DNA of 6,599 nucleotides from Spirochaetaceae bacterium (GTDB lineage: Bacteria; Spirochaetota; Spirochaetia; SZUA-6; Fen-1364): positions 1 through 6,599 of the forward strand of contig PLNO01000033.1 of assembly GCA_003141795.1 (NCBI GenBank). Reading direction: 5' to 3'. The notes beneath the pieces were generated by a model. That model searched no databases, had not been told where the DNA came from, and was given only the letters and a program-made list of their open reading frames with translations. Made by a program: the position numbers and the translations under genes. Positions 5,741 through 6,599 of this stretch are shown here, piece after piece. Position 1 is the stretch's first letter; each line of letters opens with the position of its first letter.

Positions 5741-6568
5741 ATGAAACGACTCTTCAGCATCGCTACAGTCGCCCTGGCGGCATCGATTTTCTCCTGCTCA
5801 CTCACGGCCCTTCCGCCGCCGCCCGCCTACGATCATGTGGTGGTAGTGATGGAGGAGAATCGCTCCGCCTCGGATGTGGCGGGAAGCCCGTATCTCACGG
5901 AGCTCGCCGGACGCGGGGTTTCCTTCACGCGGATGTACGGGCTCGTCCATCCCAGCCAGCCGAACTACATCGCGCTGTTCAGCGGCTCGATGCACGGGGT
6001 GACCGACGACGGGGTGTACGATATCGACGCGCCGAACCTCCTCAGCTCCCTGTCCGCGTCACACCGGACCTTCGCTTCCTACAGCGAAGGTCTGCCGTCG
6101 GTGGGCTACCGCGGGGCCATAGCGGGGCGCTACGTGCGCAAGCACAACGCCGTGGCGAGCTTCACGAACACCCCGTCGGTAGTGAACCTCCCCTTCTCGA
6201 GCTTCCCCACTGACCACTACGCGGAGTTGCCGACGGTAAGCTTCGTGGCCCCCGATCTGGATAACGACATGCACGACGGTTCTGTCGCGACTGCCGATGC
6301 ATGGCTGAGGACGAATCTCGACGGGTATGCCCGATGGGCCGTGGCGAACAACAGCGCCCTCATCGTCACCTTCGACGAGAGCACGGGGATGACCGACCCG
6401 CGCACGACGCCGATCGCAACGATCGTCGTGGGTGCAGGGCTTCGCCAGGGGGAGAACAGTACACCCCTCACGTTGTACTCCCTGCTGCGCATGCTGGAAG
6501 AGATGTATGGCCTGCCGACCCTCGGGGAGGAGGGGACGGCAGCGCGTATTACCGGTATTTGGGAGTAG
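5741..6568 (+). CDS. Phosphoesterase-family acid phosphatase, probable lipoprotein
   Basis: The product is 275 residues of the PF04185-type phosphoesterase/acid phosphatase family (AcpA and SapM-like members), metal-dependent enzymes of the alkaline phosphatase superfamily that hydrolyse phosphomonoesters outside the cytoplasm. The N terminus MKRLFSIATVALAASIFSC looks like a lipoprotein signal with Cys19 as lipid site; the IFSC box is non-standard at the Phe. The mature protein shows VVVMEENRSASDV (34-46) with the metal-binding Glu-Asn pair, HPSQPNYIALFSG (70-82) with the probable nucleophile Ser72, TFASYSEGLPS (110-120), and YVRKHNAVASF (131-141). PTVSFVAPDLDNDMHDGSV (164-182), WLRTNLDGYARWA and LIVTFDEST (207-215), the late metal site, follow, then LRMLEEMYGLP. 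Relatives often have WDEDD where this has FDEST, so the second metal site may differ. ATG 5741 is chosen because it yields the signal peptide; its ribosome site is weak. It stands alone and divergent from the nitroreductase-fold gene. Confidence 0.9.
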   Translation: MKRLFSIATVALAASIFSCSLTALPPPPAYDHVVVVMEENRSASDVAGSPYLTELAGRGVSFTRMYGLVHPSQPNYIALFSGSMHGVTDDGVYDIDAPNLLSSLSASHRTFASYSEGLPSVGYRGAIAGRYVRKHNAVASFTNTPSVVNLPFSSFPTDHYAELPTVSFVAPDLDNDMHDGSVATADAWLRTNLDGYARWAVANNSALIVTFDESTGMTDPRTTPIATIVVGAGLRQGENSTPLTLYSLLRMLEEMYGLPTLGEEGTAARITGIWE

Positions 6569-6599
6569 CGCGGCCCGCCCGGCGCTCCTGGCGCATTCT
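6569..6599 (+). other. Short 3' flank with no recognisable feature
   Basis: The 31 bases after the phosphatase stop are very GC-rich. They contain a short direct GGCGC repeat but no clear hairpin plus T-run, so no terminator is called. Confidence 0.5.

Noticed and set aside
5395..6213. + strand open frame of 272 codons covering the divergent gap
   Set aside because: It runs antisense through the nitroreductase-fold gene and out of frame through the phosphatase gene, both well supported. Its composition is low-complexity and shows no family motif.
6569..6599. GGCGC-TCCT-GGCGC after the phosphatase gene as a terminator
   Set aside because: The two GGCGC copies are direct, not inverted, and no T-run is visible before the window ends.

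Overview
This is a GC-rich bacterial window with third codon positions mostly G or C, dense coding and short intergenic gaps. It holds seven protein genes, of which the first is cut by the left edge, plus one 58-codon small gene that is easy to miss. The organism cannot be named with certainty. The archaeal/fungal-type aspartate-semialdehyde dehydrogenase and the style of the exported proteins would fit a GC-rich spirochaete or another environmental anaerobe, but this is a weak inference. No rRNA, tRNA, CRISPR array, insertion sequence or phage gene was seen.

Left block (about 1-2220, + strand): the C-terminal two thirds of aspartate-semialdehyde dehydrogenase (lysine/threonine/methionine and diaminopimelate synthesis), then an aldo/keto reductase, then a GlcG/HbpS-like (DUF336) protein. 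The last two are one base apart and almost certainly translationally coupled. A 64-base gap with two competing short hairpins separates asd from the pair.

Middle block (2217-5645, - strand, read right to left): an exported nitroreductase-fold protein with a Sec signal peptide, a cytoplasmic family GH2 beta-mannosidase, and a 58-residue membrane-anchored small protein. The small protein consists of one N-terminal transmembrane anchor followed by what looks like only the last 30 or so residues of an FMN_bind domain, including the DxxSxAT motif that ApbE uses for covalent flavinylation. It has a perfect AGGAGG Shine-Dalgarno site and a plausible promoter, and its stop codon shares the palindrome CTAG with the stop of the convergent glcG-like gene. 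It is the most interesting item in the window.

Right block (5741-6568, + strand): a probable lipoprotein phosphatase of the phosphoesterase/acid phosphatase family, divergent from the nitroreductase gene and preceded by an extended -10 promoter candidate.

Taken together this is mostly a housekeeping and carbohydrate-metabolism region. Its accessory theme is extracytoplasmic: exported nitroreductase-fold protein, membrane-anchored flavinylation-motif peptide, lipoprotein phosphatase. A functional link among these is a hypothesis only.
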